Source: Flavobacterium magnum (GTDB lineage Bacteria; Bacteroidota; Bacteroidia; Flavobacteriales; Flavobacteriaceae). Taken from it: 64,000 nt of DNA. Where the stretch lies: the NCBI RefSeq assembly GCF_003055625.1, contig NZ_CP028811.1:3348001-3412000 (forward strand). Direction: 5' to 3'. Below, one piece after another: positions 25,019 to 34,466 of the stretch; the first letter of the stretch is position 1, and each line of letters begins with the position of its first letter. The notes below the pieces were generated by a model. The model made no database searches. It was given only the letters and a program-made list of their open reading frames with translations, and was not told where the DNA came from. A program made the position numbers and the translations under genes.

Positions 25019-27307
25019 ATGTTAGAAGAAAAGAATGACAACCTGCACGAAGCAGACGGAAGCACAGCGGATCAAAATCAGGAAAATGCCATAAAAAATG
25101 ACGGCTCGCCTGAAACGACTGAGGATGTAGTTACACCACAGACGGAAGAACCGTTAGGGGAGGCGATTGTGGCTGAGCATGAAAATGGGGAATTGCAGGA
25201 AGAAGAGCCGGTAGATTATGACCGTGGGCTTGACACCAATGCCAGGTACGAAGCGCCTGCAAATGCTGTTTCATCTGAGAAAGCTGCCGATCCTGAACAG
25301 CCTGAAACAAACCAGGAAAACGCAGATGCGCAGCAAAATACCCTTGAAGAGGCTATTATGGCCGAACATGAAAACGGCGAATCGGTTGCAGACGAACCTA
25401 TGATTGCTGCTGAGGAAGACAATGAGGCTGCCCGCGCCGAACAGGAGATGGTGGCTGAAACCCAGGCTGAACCGGCACCTGAAGCCGATTCAGATCAGGC
25501 TGCCGTGGCCGCGATTGCACAGACCAATGCTGAAGAAGGCGAAGACGAAACCTTAGCGGCACGCCACGATATCCCGATGGAGGATTATGAGGCAATGCCT
25601 ATGGACAGGCTGGTTTCCGAACTTGACAAACTCGTAGCCGTTGAAAAGGTCATGTCGGTGAAAGACCATGTTGAGCAGGTAAAAACTGCATTCCTTTCAA
25701 AATACAATCATTTCATAGACGAGAAAAAAGAAGAATTTCTTGCCGAAAACCCGGACACGACGGAAGAATTCCATTACCACTATCCGTTGAAGGCAAAGTT
25801 TGACACACTGTACAATCAGTTCCGTGACAAGCGCAATGTCCATTTCAAGAGCCTGCAGAATAACCTGCAGGAAAATCTTGAAAAAAGGCTGGCTATAGTC
25901 AATGAGCTTAAGGAACTCATCAATGCGCAGGAAAATATCAAGGACACACTCAAGCATTTCAACGAGTTGCGCGAGCGCTGGAAAAATGCAGGTCCGATAC
26001 CGAAAGATAAATACAACCACGTTTGGAACAATTATCATTTCCACCTTGAAAATTTCTACGATTACCTGCATTTGGACCGCGATGCACGCGATCTTGACTT
26101 TAAGCACAACCTGACACAGAAGCTTAAAATCATTGCACGTGCTGAAGAATTGGTCAACGAGCCGGATGTGAACAAGGCGTTCCGCGAGCTGCAGGACCTG
26201 CATAAAATCTGGAAAGAGGACATCGGGCCGGTCTCTAAAGATTACCGAGAGGAAGTCTGGAACCGTTTTTCCGCATTGACCAAGCAAATGCACGACAAGC
26301 GCGAACTGATTTTTGAAAGCCAGCGTGAACGCGAAAACCAAAACCTGGAAAAGAAAAAGGAAATCATCGGTAAAATTGAAGCATTGGCGCAGGAAAAAAT
26401 GTCAGCGCATGCATCATGGCAGGGACAGGTTGAAAAAGTTGAGGCGTTGCGCAACGAGTTCTTCTCGGCAGGCAAAGTCCCTTCAGAAGTGAATGAGGAA
26501 ACCTGGTCGGCTTTTAAAACCGCAGTACGCAATTTCAACGCGCTGAAAAATTCGTTTTACAAGGACATCAAGAAAGATCAGAACGACAATCTCAATAAGA
26601 AGCAAGCCCTGGTGGAAAGGGCCAAAGCGCTTCAGGAAAGTGAAGATTTTGCATCCACCACTCCAATCATGAAGCAGATCCAGGAAGAATGGAAACAGGT
26701 TGGGCACGTGCCACGTAAATATTCGGATAAGATATGGAAGGAATTCAAGGATGCCTGCAACCGTTATTTTGAAAGGCTGAAAGCTCAAAGAAACGAGGCC
26801 AATGAGGAGGAAATGGAAGCTTTTGAGAAAAAGAAAGCGTACGTTGAAAGCATGAAGGATTTCGAATTTACCGGAAACCATAAAACTGACCTTGATGCTA
26901 TTAAAACCCATATCGAAACCTGGAAGACCCTTGGAAAAGTGCCATTTTCGAGAAAACATATCGATGGAAAATTCAATAAGGTACTCGACGGCCTGTTTGA
27001 AAAATTAAGCCTGAGCAAGAAAGATACTGATATGATGCGTTTCGCCAATAAGGTAGAGCAGCTTTCAGAATCGAATGACACGCGGAAAATTGACAACGAG
27101 AAGATTTTCCTGATGCGCAAGATCGAGGAAGTGCAGTCCGAAATATTCCAATTGGAAAACAACATCCAGTTTTTTACCAATACCAAGAATGCCAAAAAAG
27201 AAAATTCCATCGTGCTTGAAGTTAGGAAAAACATTGAAAAGCACAAAGAAGAACTTTCGGTTCTCAAGGATAAACTTAAAAAAGTCAGGAGCCTGAACCA
27301 GGAATAA
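25019..27307 (+). CDS. DUF349 repeat protein with acidic N-terminus
   Basis: A 762-residue protein. Residues 1-190 are very acidic and look disordered; they contain an internal duplication, EAIVAEHENGE near residue 47 and EAIMAEHENGE near residue 112. From about residue 200 to 690 there are several DUF349 repeats, each an alpha-helical unit with the pattern W...GPIPKDKYNHVWN or W...GHVPRKYSDKIWKEF. The last 80 residues form a coiled coil. There is no signal peptide. DUF349 proteins are uncharacterised in Bacteroidota. A strong bidirectional terminator follows. Confidence 0.88.
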   Translation: MLEEKNDNLHEADGSTADQNQENAIKNDGSPETTEDVVTPQTEEPLGEAIVAEHENGELQEEEPVDYDRGLDTNARYEAPANAVSSEKAADPEQPETNQENADAQQNTLEEAIMAEHENGESVADEPMIAAEEDNEAARAEQEMVAETQAEPAPEADSDQAAVAAIAQTNAEEGEDETLAARHDIPMEDYEAMPMDRLVSELDKLVAVEKVMSVKDHVEQVKTAFLSKYNHFIDEKKEEFLAENPDTTEEFHYHYPLKAKFDTLYNQFRDKRNVHFKSLQNNLQENLEKRLAIVNELKELINAQENIKDTLKHFNELRERWKNAGPIPKDKYNHVWNNYHFHLENFYDYLHLDRDARDLDFKHNLTQKLKIIARAEELVNEPDVNKAFRELQDLHKIWKEDIGPVSKDYREEVWNRFSALTKQMHDKRELIFESQRERENQNLEKKKEIIGKIEALAQEKMSAHASWQGQVEKVEALRNEFFSAGKVPSEVNEETWSAFKTAVRNFNALKNSFYKDIKKDQNDNLNKKQALVERAKALQESEDFASTTPIMKQIQEEWKQVGHVPRKYSDKIWKEFKDACNRYFERLKAQRNEANEEEMEAFEKKKAYVESMKDFEFTGNHKTDLDAIKTHIETWKTLGKVPFSRKHIDGKFNKVLDGLFEKLSLSKKDTDMMRFANKVEQLSESNDTRKIDNEKIFLMRKIEEVQSEIFQLENNIQFFTNTKNAKKENSIVLEVRKNIEKHKEELSVLKDKLKKVRSLNQE

Positions 27308-27327
27308 CCGCTTTTTCATAAAATAAA

Positions 27328-27356
27328 AAAATCCCGCTTTCCGGCGGGATTTTTTT
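27328..27356 (+). terminator. bidirectional terminator between DUF349 and permease genes
   Basis: Perfect 10-bp stem AAAATCCCGC/GCGGGATTTT with loop TTTCCG and A/T runs on both sides; it can serve both convergent genes. Confidence 0.93.
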
Positions 27357-27374
27357 ATGGGATAAAAGTGGGTG

Positions 27375-28826
27375 CTATATTTCGCCCTTCTTCATAAACA
27401 GGTAATACACCGGAATCCCAAGCGCAACAATACACAATCCCAATCCGGTATTCAACGTATCGTACCGCAGCAGCGCCACGCAAATGGCCGTAGTGACGAC
27501 AATATAGAGCGCAGGAATGAACGGGTAGCCGAATGCCTTGTACGGGCGTTCCGCATCCGGTTCCCTTTTTCGTAAAATGAATATACCTCCAATCGTAAGC
27601 ATGTAAAACAACAATGAGGCAAACGTCGCGTAGGTCAGCAAATCGCCGTATTTTCCTGAAACACACAGGACACAAGCCCACAGGCATTGTACCCAAAGCG
27701 CTTTTGCCGGCACGTCGTGTGCATTGAGCTGTCCGGCGGACTTAAAAAACTGCCTGTCTTTGGCCATTGCATAAAACAGCCTGCCGCCTGATAAAACCAG
27801 CCCGCTGTTGCATCCGAAAGTCGATACCATGATCAGGCCCGCCATGACAAACACACCGATATTGCCCATAAAAACGCTTGCTGCAGCGGCGCCAACGCGG
27901 TCTTCACTGGCAAATGCAATCCCCTTCTGGACCACCGTCGCCCCGTCGACTGAACCGCCGATTGGCAGTAAGGCAAGATAGGCGATATTTGCAAGGATGT
28001 AAATGATGGTGACAATCAAGGTTCCAAGGAACAGGCTTCTTGGTATATTTTTCTTGGGATCTTTGATTTCCCCTGCAATGAAAGTAACGTTATTCCACGC
28101 ATCGCTCGAAAAAAGCGAATTGATGATTGTCGCGCCGGCAGCACCGAGTACGGCCATGCCTGCAAGCTTGGTGACGGTAATTGTACCATCGGGATTGACG
28201 ACGGTTTTGGAAGCCTCCCACATGTTGGCGAAGTTCTGGGAAAGCACATCGGATTTCAAACCGACGTACAAACCGAAGATGATAATAGAGAATAGGGCCA
28301 CCAGTTTGGCCAGCGTAAAAATCAACTGAATCGTTTTGCCGGTCTTCACCCCCTTGGTGTTGATGTAGGTCAGCAAGACGATGCTTATCATCGCCAAAAT
28401 CTGTTTGTACGTAAACGTCCAAGCCGCTCCGATCGCAAAGATTTCGGTATCAAGTTCAGGAAAAAATACGGCGGTATACTTTGCAAAAGCCACCGCCACT
28501 GCAGCGATTACCCCAGTCTGTATGACGGTGAAAACGGTCCATCCGTAGAGGAAAGACAGCAATCTGCCGTAAGCACGCTGTATGTAGACGAACTGCCCGC
28601 CTGCCGTCGGCATCATGCCAGCGAGCTCGCCGTAGCTTAAGGCCGCCGTCATGGTGAGAAAACCGGTGATGAGCCACAACAACAGGATCCAGCCTGCTGA
28701 CCCAATGTCACGCGCCATGGCCGAGGTTACTATAAAAATACCCGAACCGATCATCGATCCTGCAACCAGGCTGGTGGCATCGACGAGTCCGAGTGAACGT
28801 TGCAAATGGTGTTTTGTTTCAGGCAT
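27375..28826 (-). CDS. APC-superfamily amino acid permease
   Basis: A 483-residue inner-membrane transporter with about twelve membrane segments. The first helix carries SLVAGSMIGSGIFIVTSAMA, the glycine-rich unwound substrate site of APC transporters, followed by GELAGMMPTAGGQFVYIQRA. The general type is amino acid uptake or exchange (LAT-like); the substrate cannot be told. It is monocistronic, facing the DUF349 gene across a shared terminator. The 257-bp gap upstream of its start and before mazG contains no gene or clear signal. Confidence 0.9.
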   Translation of the reverse strand: MPETKHHLQRSLGLVDATSLVAGSMIGSGIFIVTSAMARDIGSAGWILLLWLITGFLTMTAALSYGELAGMMPTAGGQFVYIQRAYGRLLSFLYGWTVFTVIQTGVIAAVAVAFAKYTAVFFPELDTEIFAIGAAWTFTYKQILAMISIVLLTYINTKGVKTGKTIQLIFTLAKLVALFSIIIFGLYVGLKSDVLSQNFANMWEASKTVVNPDGTITVTKLAGMAVLGAAGATIINSLFSSDAWNNVTFIAGEIKDPKKNIPRSLFLGTLIVTIIYILANIAYLALLPIGGSVDGATVVQKGIAFASEDRVGAAAASVFMGNIGVFVMAGLIMVSTFGCNSGLVLSGGRLFYAMAKDRQFFKSAGQLNAHDVPAKALWVQCLWACVLCVSGKYGDLLTYATFASLLFYMLTIGGIFILRKREPDAERPYKAFGYPFIPALYIVVTTAICVALLRYDTLNTGLGLCIVALGIPVYYLFMKKGEI

Positions 28827-29083
28827 GTTTTTGGTTAGCTTTTATTAATATTATATATGTCATGGCAATGGGTTTCAATGCAAGTTAAAATAAATTCAAT
28901 TTTAACAATTGGTAGGCATTTTCAGTAACAGATACATTCGGGAAATTCGTAGGGACGCATTTTCCCCTTCCCTGAAGGTAAGATACAAATTCCCGGAATA
29001 ACTCCATTGCGTAAAATCCACACCAAATCATAATTTATAACGATTTGTACGGAACAACGGTTCGGACTTATCGCGCGAACGTG

Positions 29084-29857
29084 TTAAATTTTCTTCGCTT
29101 CATTCCAGAACACATCCATTTCGGCCAATGTCATGTCGCTCAGCGGTTTGCCCAATGCGTTAGCCTTGCCCTCTAGATACTGGAATCTTTTGATAAATTT
29201 CTTATTGGTCCTTTCCAGGGCGTCCTCAGGATTGATGTTCAAAAACCGGGCATAATTGATCATCGAGAATAACACGTCTCCGAACTCGCTTTCCATCTTA
29301 TCCTGATTGCCAGCCTGTACCTCATCGGACAGCTCCTGCAATTCCTCCTGCACTTTTTCCCAAACCTGCGACGGTTCTTCCCAGTCAAACCCTACACCTT
29401 TCGCCTTATCCTGGATACGACTCGCTTTCACCAATGCGGGTAAACTTTTGGGAACACCTTCCAAAACCGATTTTTTCCCTTCTTTGAGCTTAAGTTTTTC
29501 CCAATTCTGTTTCACTTCCTCTTCATCTTTCACTACCGTATCGGAATAAATATGCGGATGGCGGTGGATGAGCTTGTCACAGATTTCATTACACACCTCA
29601 GCGATGTCAAAGTCGTTCGTCTCACTGCCGATTTTAGCGTAAAAAACAATGTGCAGCAACAGGTCACCCAACTCTTTTTTTACCTCCTGCAGATTATTGT
29701 CGAGGATGGCGTCACCAAGTTCGTACGTCTCCTCAATGGTCAGGTGGCGTAACGACTGCAACGTCTGTTTCCTGTCCCACGGGCATTTTTCGCGTAAGTC
29801 GTCCATGATGTCGAGCAATCTCCCGAACGCCTGAAGTTGTAACTGCCGGTCTGCCAT
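29084..29857 (-). CDS. mazG: nucleoside triphosphate pyrophosphohydrolase MazG
   Basis: A 257-residue all-alpha NTP pyrophosphatase that hydrolyses (d)NTPs to monophosphates, thought to clean damaged nucleotides. Two MazG domains: the first has LREKCPWDRKQTLQSLRHL and the metal-binding EETYELGDAI ... KKELGDLLLHIVFYA; the second has VQEELQELSDEVQ and ESEFGDVLFSMINYARF. The ATG at 29857 is chosen since it gives the standard opening MADRQLQLQAFGRL; the open frame extends to 29899 without family-like sequence. It comes downstream of DUF5606 with a hairpin between. Confidence 0.93.
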   Translation of the reverse strand: MADRQLQLQAFGRLLDIMDDLREKCPWDRKQTLQSLRHLTIEETYELGDAILDNNLQEVKKELGDLLLHIVFYAKIGSETNDFDIAEVCNEICDKLIHRHPHIYSDTVVKDEEEVKQNWEKLKLKEGKKSVLEGVPKSLPALVKASRIQDKAKGVGFDWEEPSQVWEKVQEELQELSDEVQAGNQDKMESEFGDVLFSMINYARFLNINPEDALERTNKKFIKRFQYLEGKANALGKPLSDMTLAEMDVFWNEAKKI

Positions 29858-29871
29858 AAATTTAGTTTTGC

Positions 29872-29914
29872 ATAAAAATAGAAAATCCCGCCACTGCAAT
29901 TGAATGACGGGATT
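29872..29914 (-). terminator. probable terminator between the DUF5606 and mazG genes
   Basis: On the minus strand AATCCCG and CGGGATT pair over a 17-base loop, followed by TTCTATTTTTA. The long loop makes it weaker than others here. Its tail also contains TATTTTTA, which could act as the -7 box of mazG. Confidence 0.55.
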
Positions 29915-29936
29915 ATATTTTATAAAAAGATGTTAA

Positions 29937-30362
29937 CTATTCTTCCGAAACCGCTTCCTCTTTTGATTTTACAGGCGCTTCCTTGGAAACCAAACCTTTT
30001 GCCTGAAGCTGGTTGTACCAATTCAAAACCTTCTTGATGTCAGAAACATACACACGGTCTTCATCGTAATCAGGAAGGATTTCAGCAAAATATGCCACCA
30101 ACTTGTCGTTGTCTTCCTTGTGGGACAGCGCCGGGCCATTGTCTTCCTTCTGCGCGATACTGCGCATGACTTCTGCCAAAGGCTTCTCCTCGGAATGTGT
30201 ATACATTGAAATTTCGGAAAGCAGGCTGACGTTACTACGTAGGCCGACAGTAATTTTTTTGCCATCCAGCAACGACTCAGCGACGAAACCTGTTCGGGTT
30301 TGGATCTTCAGTGCATATAAACCCGGTTTTCCGGAAATGGCCAATATTTTCTCTAAATTCAT
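29937..30362 (-). CDS. DUF5606 domain-containing protein
   Basis: A 141-residue cytosolic protein, opening MNLEKILAISGKPGLYALKI, with a beta-rich first half (residues 1-50) and a helical second half containing a short HTH-like or hydrophobic core (KLVAYFAEILPDYDEDRVYV). The C-terminal 15 residues are charged and probably flexible. The family is restricted to Bacteroidota and uncharacterised. It sits between def (33 bp upstream) and mazG, so it may be co-transcribed with def. Confidence 0.85.
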   Translation of the reverse strand: MNLEKILAISGKPGLYALKIQTRTGFVAESLLDGKKITVGLRSNVSLLSEISMYTHSEEKPLAEVMRSIAQKEDNGPALSHKEDNDKLVAYFAEILPDYDEDRVYVSDIKKVLNWYNQLQAKGLVSKEAPVKSKEEAVSEE

Positions 30363-30395
30363 GTTTTATATGTTAATCGTTAAAATCGGTATATC

Positions 30396-30983
30396 TTATC
30401 TGCCTTTTTTGGCAAAGAATTTCATTTTATAATCGGCCCTGATTTTTCCTTCCATAATATTGAGGAGCCTTTTTTTAATCATTTGCTTTTTCAGCGTCGA
30501 TACATGATCGGTAAACAGTATGCCTTCGATGTGGTCATACTCATGTTGGATTACACGGGCCGCCATACCATCAAATTCCTCCGTTTTCTTTACGAAATTC
30601 TCATCATAGTATTCGATGGTGATGCGCTCATGCCGGTAGACATCCTCACGCACATCGGGTATACTCAGGCAGCCTTCGTTAAAAGCCCACTCCTCACCTT
30701 CTTCCTTGAGCATTTTGGCGTTGATAAAGATTTTCCTGAAATCGCCCAGGCTTTTGCGTTCGTCCTCGGGCAAATCGTCGTCATCGCTGAACGGCTCCGT
30801 GTCTACTATAAACAAACGTATCGCCAGTCCGACCTGCGGCGCGGCAAGTCCAACACCCGATGCATTATACATGGTCTCAAACATATCGGCGACAAGCTGC
30901 TTCAGGTTGGGATAATCGGCTGAAATCTCTTCACACACTTTCCGTAAAACCGGGTCACCGTAACCTACGACTGGTAAAATCAT
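30396..30983 (-). CDS. def: peptide deformylase
   Basis: A 195-residue metalloenzyme that removes the formyl group from the N-terminal methionine of new proteins. All three family motifs are present: GVGLAAPQVG, EGCLSIP with the cysteine metal ligand, and QHEYDHIEG with two histidine ligands and the catalytic glutamate. The ATG at 30983 gives the usual opening MILPVVGYGDPVLR; the frame is open to 31058 but without homology. In relatives def follows ruvX directly; here the FUSC gene on the opposite strand lies between them. Confidence 0.96.
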   Translation of the reverse strand: MILPVVGYGDPVLRKVCEEISADYPNLKQLVADMFETMYNASGVGLAAPQVGLAIRLFIVDTEPFSDDDDLPEDERKSLGDFRKIFINAKMLKEEGEEWAFNEGCLSIPDVREDVYRHERITIEYYDENFVKKTEEFDGMAARVIQHEYDHIEGILFTDHVSTLKKQMIKKRLLNIMEGKIRADYKMKFFAKKGR

Positions 30984-31142
30984 GTTCTTACATTTAATCC
31001 CTGAGCAACCAATGGATTCCTTTTGGGTCAGCAAAAATAATGAAAAATCCATCATCACCTAAAGCCGCGCGCATAATTGACATTTTTTTACAATTTCAGC
31101 GTAAAAGCCGGGACAGGCATCATTTATCGGTTTAACATTTTT

Positions 31143-31150
31143 TACCTTTG
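31143..31150 (+). promoter_or_regulatory. -7 element of the FUSC transporter gene
   Basis: TACCTTTG is a perfect TAnnTTTG, 16 bases before the ATG at 31167. It supports that start over the upstream in-frame 31077, which would lie before the promoter. No clear TTG partner is seen. Confidence 0.5.
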
Positions 31151-31166
31151 TAAGGAATCGATACCA

Positions 31167-33392
31167 ATGATAGCGAAAATCAGGGAATTTACGGGCGGCA
31201 TGAATTTTGCAAATGCGATGAAGATTACTTTGGCCGCAGTCATTCCGGTTATTTTACTGAACGGCGTCGGGTATTTTGAATACGGTTTTACCATCGCCGT
31301 CGGGGCGCTGCTTACCTATCCGTCGGACATCCCAAGCAACAAGACGCACAAAATCCGCGGGGTCTCTATTGCGGCATTGATTGTCGCCGGCTCAAACCTG
31401 CTGGTCAATGTCCTGCATCCTTTCCCGTATTTGCTGTATCCGGTCTTCACGTTCCTCATCTTTTTCCTGGCCATGATTTCGGTGTATGGGCAACGGGCTA
31501 ACATGGTATCATTTTCCGGCCTGCTTGCGCTGTCGCTGGCATTCGCACACATCCACAAAGGAACTGACATGCTGGTCAATGCCGGGCTGATGCTTGCCGG
31601 AGGGCTTTTTTACCTGCTCATTTCCATAGCCTACGACCTGATCTGGCCGCACCGTTACGTGCAGCAACAGATAGCGGAATGCATCCGACTTACGGCAAAA
31701 TACATGAAACTGCGCGGCGACTTGTGGGATGTCGGTGCCGATCGTACCAAAATCATCGAAAAGCAATTGCACCTTCAGGTCGAACTCAATACCATCCACG
31801 AAAATTTACGCGAAATCCTGATCCGGTACCGTTCGCAATCCGGCGCGTCCAATGAGAACCGCAAAATGCTGCTTGTATTTGTATCCTGCGTCGAAATCCT
31901 GGAACTGGGTTTGTCAACCGCGTTCAACCACAACGAATTGCACCAAAAATTCAGCAACTTCCCCAAAGCGCTGCCCACGTACCAACAGTTGGCCTACCAT
32001 CTTGCGGCAACGCTGAAGCGGATCTCCAAAAGCATTTCCAACAACAAACAATACCAGCAAAAACAACGGCAAACGCTCAACGATGCGCTGGAAGCGTTGG
32101 AACAGGTGATTGCTTCCTACCGGACTGAATTCGGCGAAACCGCAGCATCCGAAGGTGTACTGATGCTTTCCAACATGCTGCACTATGCCGAAAAACAGAT
32201 TGAGAAGATACGGGTTATCGAACGCGCCTTTTCGACCAAAAATGACGTCAGGGAGCTCACGGTTAAGGACCGCGAACTCGAAAAACTCATCACACCGGTA
32301 TATTATCCGTTCAATACCTTTAAGGAGAACCTGAGTTTTTCGTCGCTCATCTTCCGGCATTCACTCCGGATAACCGCCACCATCCTGCTCGGCCTGATTG
32401 TCGGTAATCTTTTGCCGCTGCAGAATCCGTACTGGATCCTGCTGACCATCATCGTAATTATGCGCCCGGGGTACGGACTCACCAAAGAGCGCTCCTACAA
32501 CCGCATCGTCGGTACGGTCCTTGGTGGCGTGATTGCTTTTGCCGCGCTGCATTTCATACACAACCACGCCGTAATCGGGACAATTGCGGTGGTTTCGATG
32601 CTATTGGGTTTTGCGTTTACGCAAATTAATTATAAGGTAGGCGCCACGTTCGTCACGATGTACGTGGTCTTTATCTATGCCTTGCTGATGCCCGAAAACA
32701 CCAAAGTGGCCGAGTTCCGAATCCTCGACACAGCGATTGGCGGCGCCCTTGCGTTTATCGCAAATTACCTGCTATGGCCGTCGTGGGAGTTCCTGAGCCT
32801 TCCGGCCTACATCCGCAAATCGGTCAATGCCAATGCAAATTACCTGCGTGAAATCAAAACCTACTACGCCGCTAAGGGTGATACTACCCCGGCTTACCGG
32901 GTTGCGCGAAAAAATGCCTTCGTAGAAACGGGCAATTTGATGGCATCCTTCCAGCGCATGTCCCAGGAACCCAAATCAAAGCAAAAACAGATCCAGCTGC
33001 TCTACAAGATCGTGGAGTTGAACCACACCCTGCTGTCGGCATCCGCATCGATTGGAACTTACATACAGACGCACCATACCACGAAATCGTCGGAAGCATT
33101 TAACGTCGTGATGAACACCGTCATCCGGAACCTCGACAATGCCATCAAGGTGCTCAACCATGAAGTAGCCCCGTCGTCGGTGAACACCGAATCAAGGGAT
33201 CATGAACTCGACCTTCGGTTCACGGAACTTAAGAACCTGCGTGCGAAAGAGCTGCGCGCCCTCGCCAATGATGACGACGAGTTTTATCTGAGAATGCAGG
33301 AATCCCAACTCGTTATTGAACAACTGGTATGGCTGATCAATTTATCGGAAAGTATTGTGAAAGCCATCCTGAAACTTGAAGAGAAGCACTAA
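31167..33392 (+). CDS. FUSC-family inner-membrane protein (YccS/aromatic acid exporter type)
   Basis: A 741-residue protein with two membrane blocks, about residues 15-165 and 395-530, each of five to six helices, separated and followed by long soluble helical regions. The second block has LLPLQNPYWILLTIIVIMRP followed by GLTKERSYNRIVGTVLGG, the FUSC signature (conserved RxxGTxxG). Family members are linked to export of aromatic acids or fusaric acid. It is transcribed opposite to the def and ruvX genes; its stop overlaps the ruvX stop by 4 bases. It has its own promoter. Confidence 0.88.
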   Translation: MIAKIREFTGGMNFANAMKITLAAVIPVILLNGVGYFEYGFTIAVGALLTYPSDIPSNKTHKIRGVSIAALIVAGSNLLVNVLHPFPYLLYPVFTFLIFFLAMISVYGQRANMVSFSGLLALSLAFAHIHKGTDMLVNAGLMLAGGLFYLLISIAYDLIWPHRYVQQQIAECIRLTAKYMKLRGDLWDVGADRTKIIEKQLHLQVELNTIHENLREILIRYRSQSGASNENRKMLLVFVSCVEILELGLSTAFNHNELHQKFSNFPKALPTYQQLAYHLAATLKRISKSISNNKQYQQKQRQTLNDALEALEQVIASYRTEFGETAASEGVLMLSNMLHYAEKQIEKIRVIERAFSTKNDVRELTVKDRELEKLITPVYYPFNTFKENLSFSSLIFRHSLRITATILLGLIVGNLLPLQNPYWILLTIIVIMRPGYGLTKERSYNRIVGTVLGGVIAFAALHFIHNHAVIGTIAVVSMLLGFAFTQINYKVGATFVTMYVVFIYALLMPENTKVAEFRILDTAIGGALAFIANYLLWPSWEFLSLPAYIRKSVNANANYLREIKTYYAAKGDTTPAYRVARKNAFVETGNLMASFQRMSQEPKSKQKQIQLLYKIVELNHTLLSASASIGTYIQTHHTTKSSEAFNVVMNTVIRNLDNAIKVLNHEVAPSSVNTESRDHELDLRFTELKNLRAKELRALANDDDEFYLRMQESQLVIEQLVWLINLSESIVKAILKLEEKH

Positions 33393-33799
33393 TTCGCTGC
33401 CATGTAGCCCTGTAGCATAATCGTCGCGGCAATCTCGTCCACCAGGGCCTTGTTGCGGCGCTGTTTTTTATTAAGCCCGCTGTCTATCATCGTCTGGAAA
33501 GCCATCTTCGAGGTAAACCTTTCGTCGGCGCGCACGACCGGCATCGCGGGAAACTTTTTCTGGAACATCAGCACAAATTTCTCGATGATTTCGGTACTTT
33601 CTGAAGGCTGCCCATTCATTTGCAAAGGTTTTCCGATAATGACTTTCTCGACTTTCTCTTCCGCAAAATAACCCTGAAGGAAATCAATCACCGTGTCTGA
33701 TGCAATCGTGGTCAGTCCGGACGCAATGAGCTGCAATTCATCCGTAATGGCAATCCCGGTGCGCCTGAGTCCGTAATCTATAGCAAGCAGTCTGGCCAT
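33389..33799 (-). CDS. ruvX: Holliday junction resolvase-like YqgF/RuvX
   Basis: A 136-residue RNase H-fold protein. The N-terminus has the conserved ARLLAIDYGLRRTGIA with the first catalytic aspartate; later IGKPLQMNGQPSE, RADERFTSKMA with the second acidic site, and LVDEIAATIMLQGYM with the last aspartate. The family is implicated in 16S rRNA end processing and was named for a possible Holliday junction activity. It begins 1 bp after the stop of the upstream membrane protein gene, so both are one transcript. Confidence 0.93.
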   Translation of the reverse strand: MARLLAIDYGLRRTGIAITDELQLIASGLTTIASDTVIDFLQGYFAEEKVEKVIIGKPLQMNGQPSESTEIIEKFVLMFQKKFPAMPVVRADERFTSKMAFQTMIDSGLNKKQRRNKALVDEIAATIMLQGYMAAN

Positions 33800-33800
33800 C

Positions 33801-34358
33801 TTATTTGATTAATGCGTAGTTAATTATAGACTGCATCTGGACCGGAAAGAACAGGTTCATGGCAATCACGACACAGTACAACCCGAACAGCAGGCAGGGC
33901 AGTAATACCGCCATCACCCACAACACCGAATACAGGTATGGGATGCGCTGGCGCGTCCTCGACTTCAGTTTGCGTGACAGCACAAAGGCTGAAGCCAGGA
34001 TACAAACGCTGTGCAGCGCCAGCATAATTTTGTAGTATATGGGTACGTGCCGCGGCGTATAGTAATTCAGCAGCCACGAAGGGTAAAATGACAACTTATA
34101 ATCCTGCAGGTGGACCGCACGGAAGTACAGCACGATTGACATCAGCATTGATACCGCCAGGTAGGTAAACGCCGCCCAAAAGGCTGCAATAAAGGCGTCG
34201 TGCATGCGCACTTCGTATTTTGTCAGGACCTTACCGATTACCCATAATCCAACCGTAGCGGGTATTGTGGCCAGCAAAGCGGAAGGCACAAAAACGATAC
34301 CCGATACGAGAAGCAGTGTGGCGATGCCGTTGTGGATGGTTGTGTAGTCTCTGTCCAT
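33801..34358 (-). CDS. small polytopic membrane protein, unknown
   Basis: A 185-residue protein with five predicted membrane helices (about residues 12-43, 55-80, 105-128, 140-160, and the C-terminal region). The central loop carries SFYPSWLLNYYTPRHVPIYY. It resembles Yip1-like or DUF-type membrane proteins only loosely; I do not assign a family. It is the first gene of the transcript that also contains ruvX. Confidence 0.72.
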   Translation of the reverse strand: MDRDYTTIHNGIATLLLVSGIVFVPSALLATIPATVGLWVIGKVLTKYEVRMHDAFIAAFWAAFTYLAVSMLMSIVLYFRAVHLQDYKLSFYPSWLLNYYTPRHVPIYYKIMLALHSVCILASAFVLSRKLKSRTRQRIPYLYSVLWVMAVLLPCLLFGLYCVVIAMNLFFPVQMQSIINYALIK

Positions 34359-34375
34359 ACGCGATCAAGCTTTCC

Positions 34376-34383
34376 CAAAAATA
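34376..34383 (-). promoter_or_regulatory. -7 element of the membrane protein-ruvX transcript
   Basis: On the minus strand TATTTTTG, a perfect TAnnTTTG, 17 bases before the ATG at 34358. No TTG is found at the expected distance. Confidence 0.5.
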
Positions 34384-34466
34384 GGTTTTTTAGGATTATG
34401 ATCCAGAATCTGCAGCGTTTATTTCAGCGTACAGGGAACAGAACAGGTGAACCATTTTCACTGACC

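Noticed and set aside
28827..29083. Gap between permease and mazG inspected for tRNA or small RNA
   Set aside because: No cloverleaf, hairpin with T-run or conserved box was seen.
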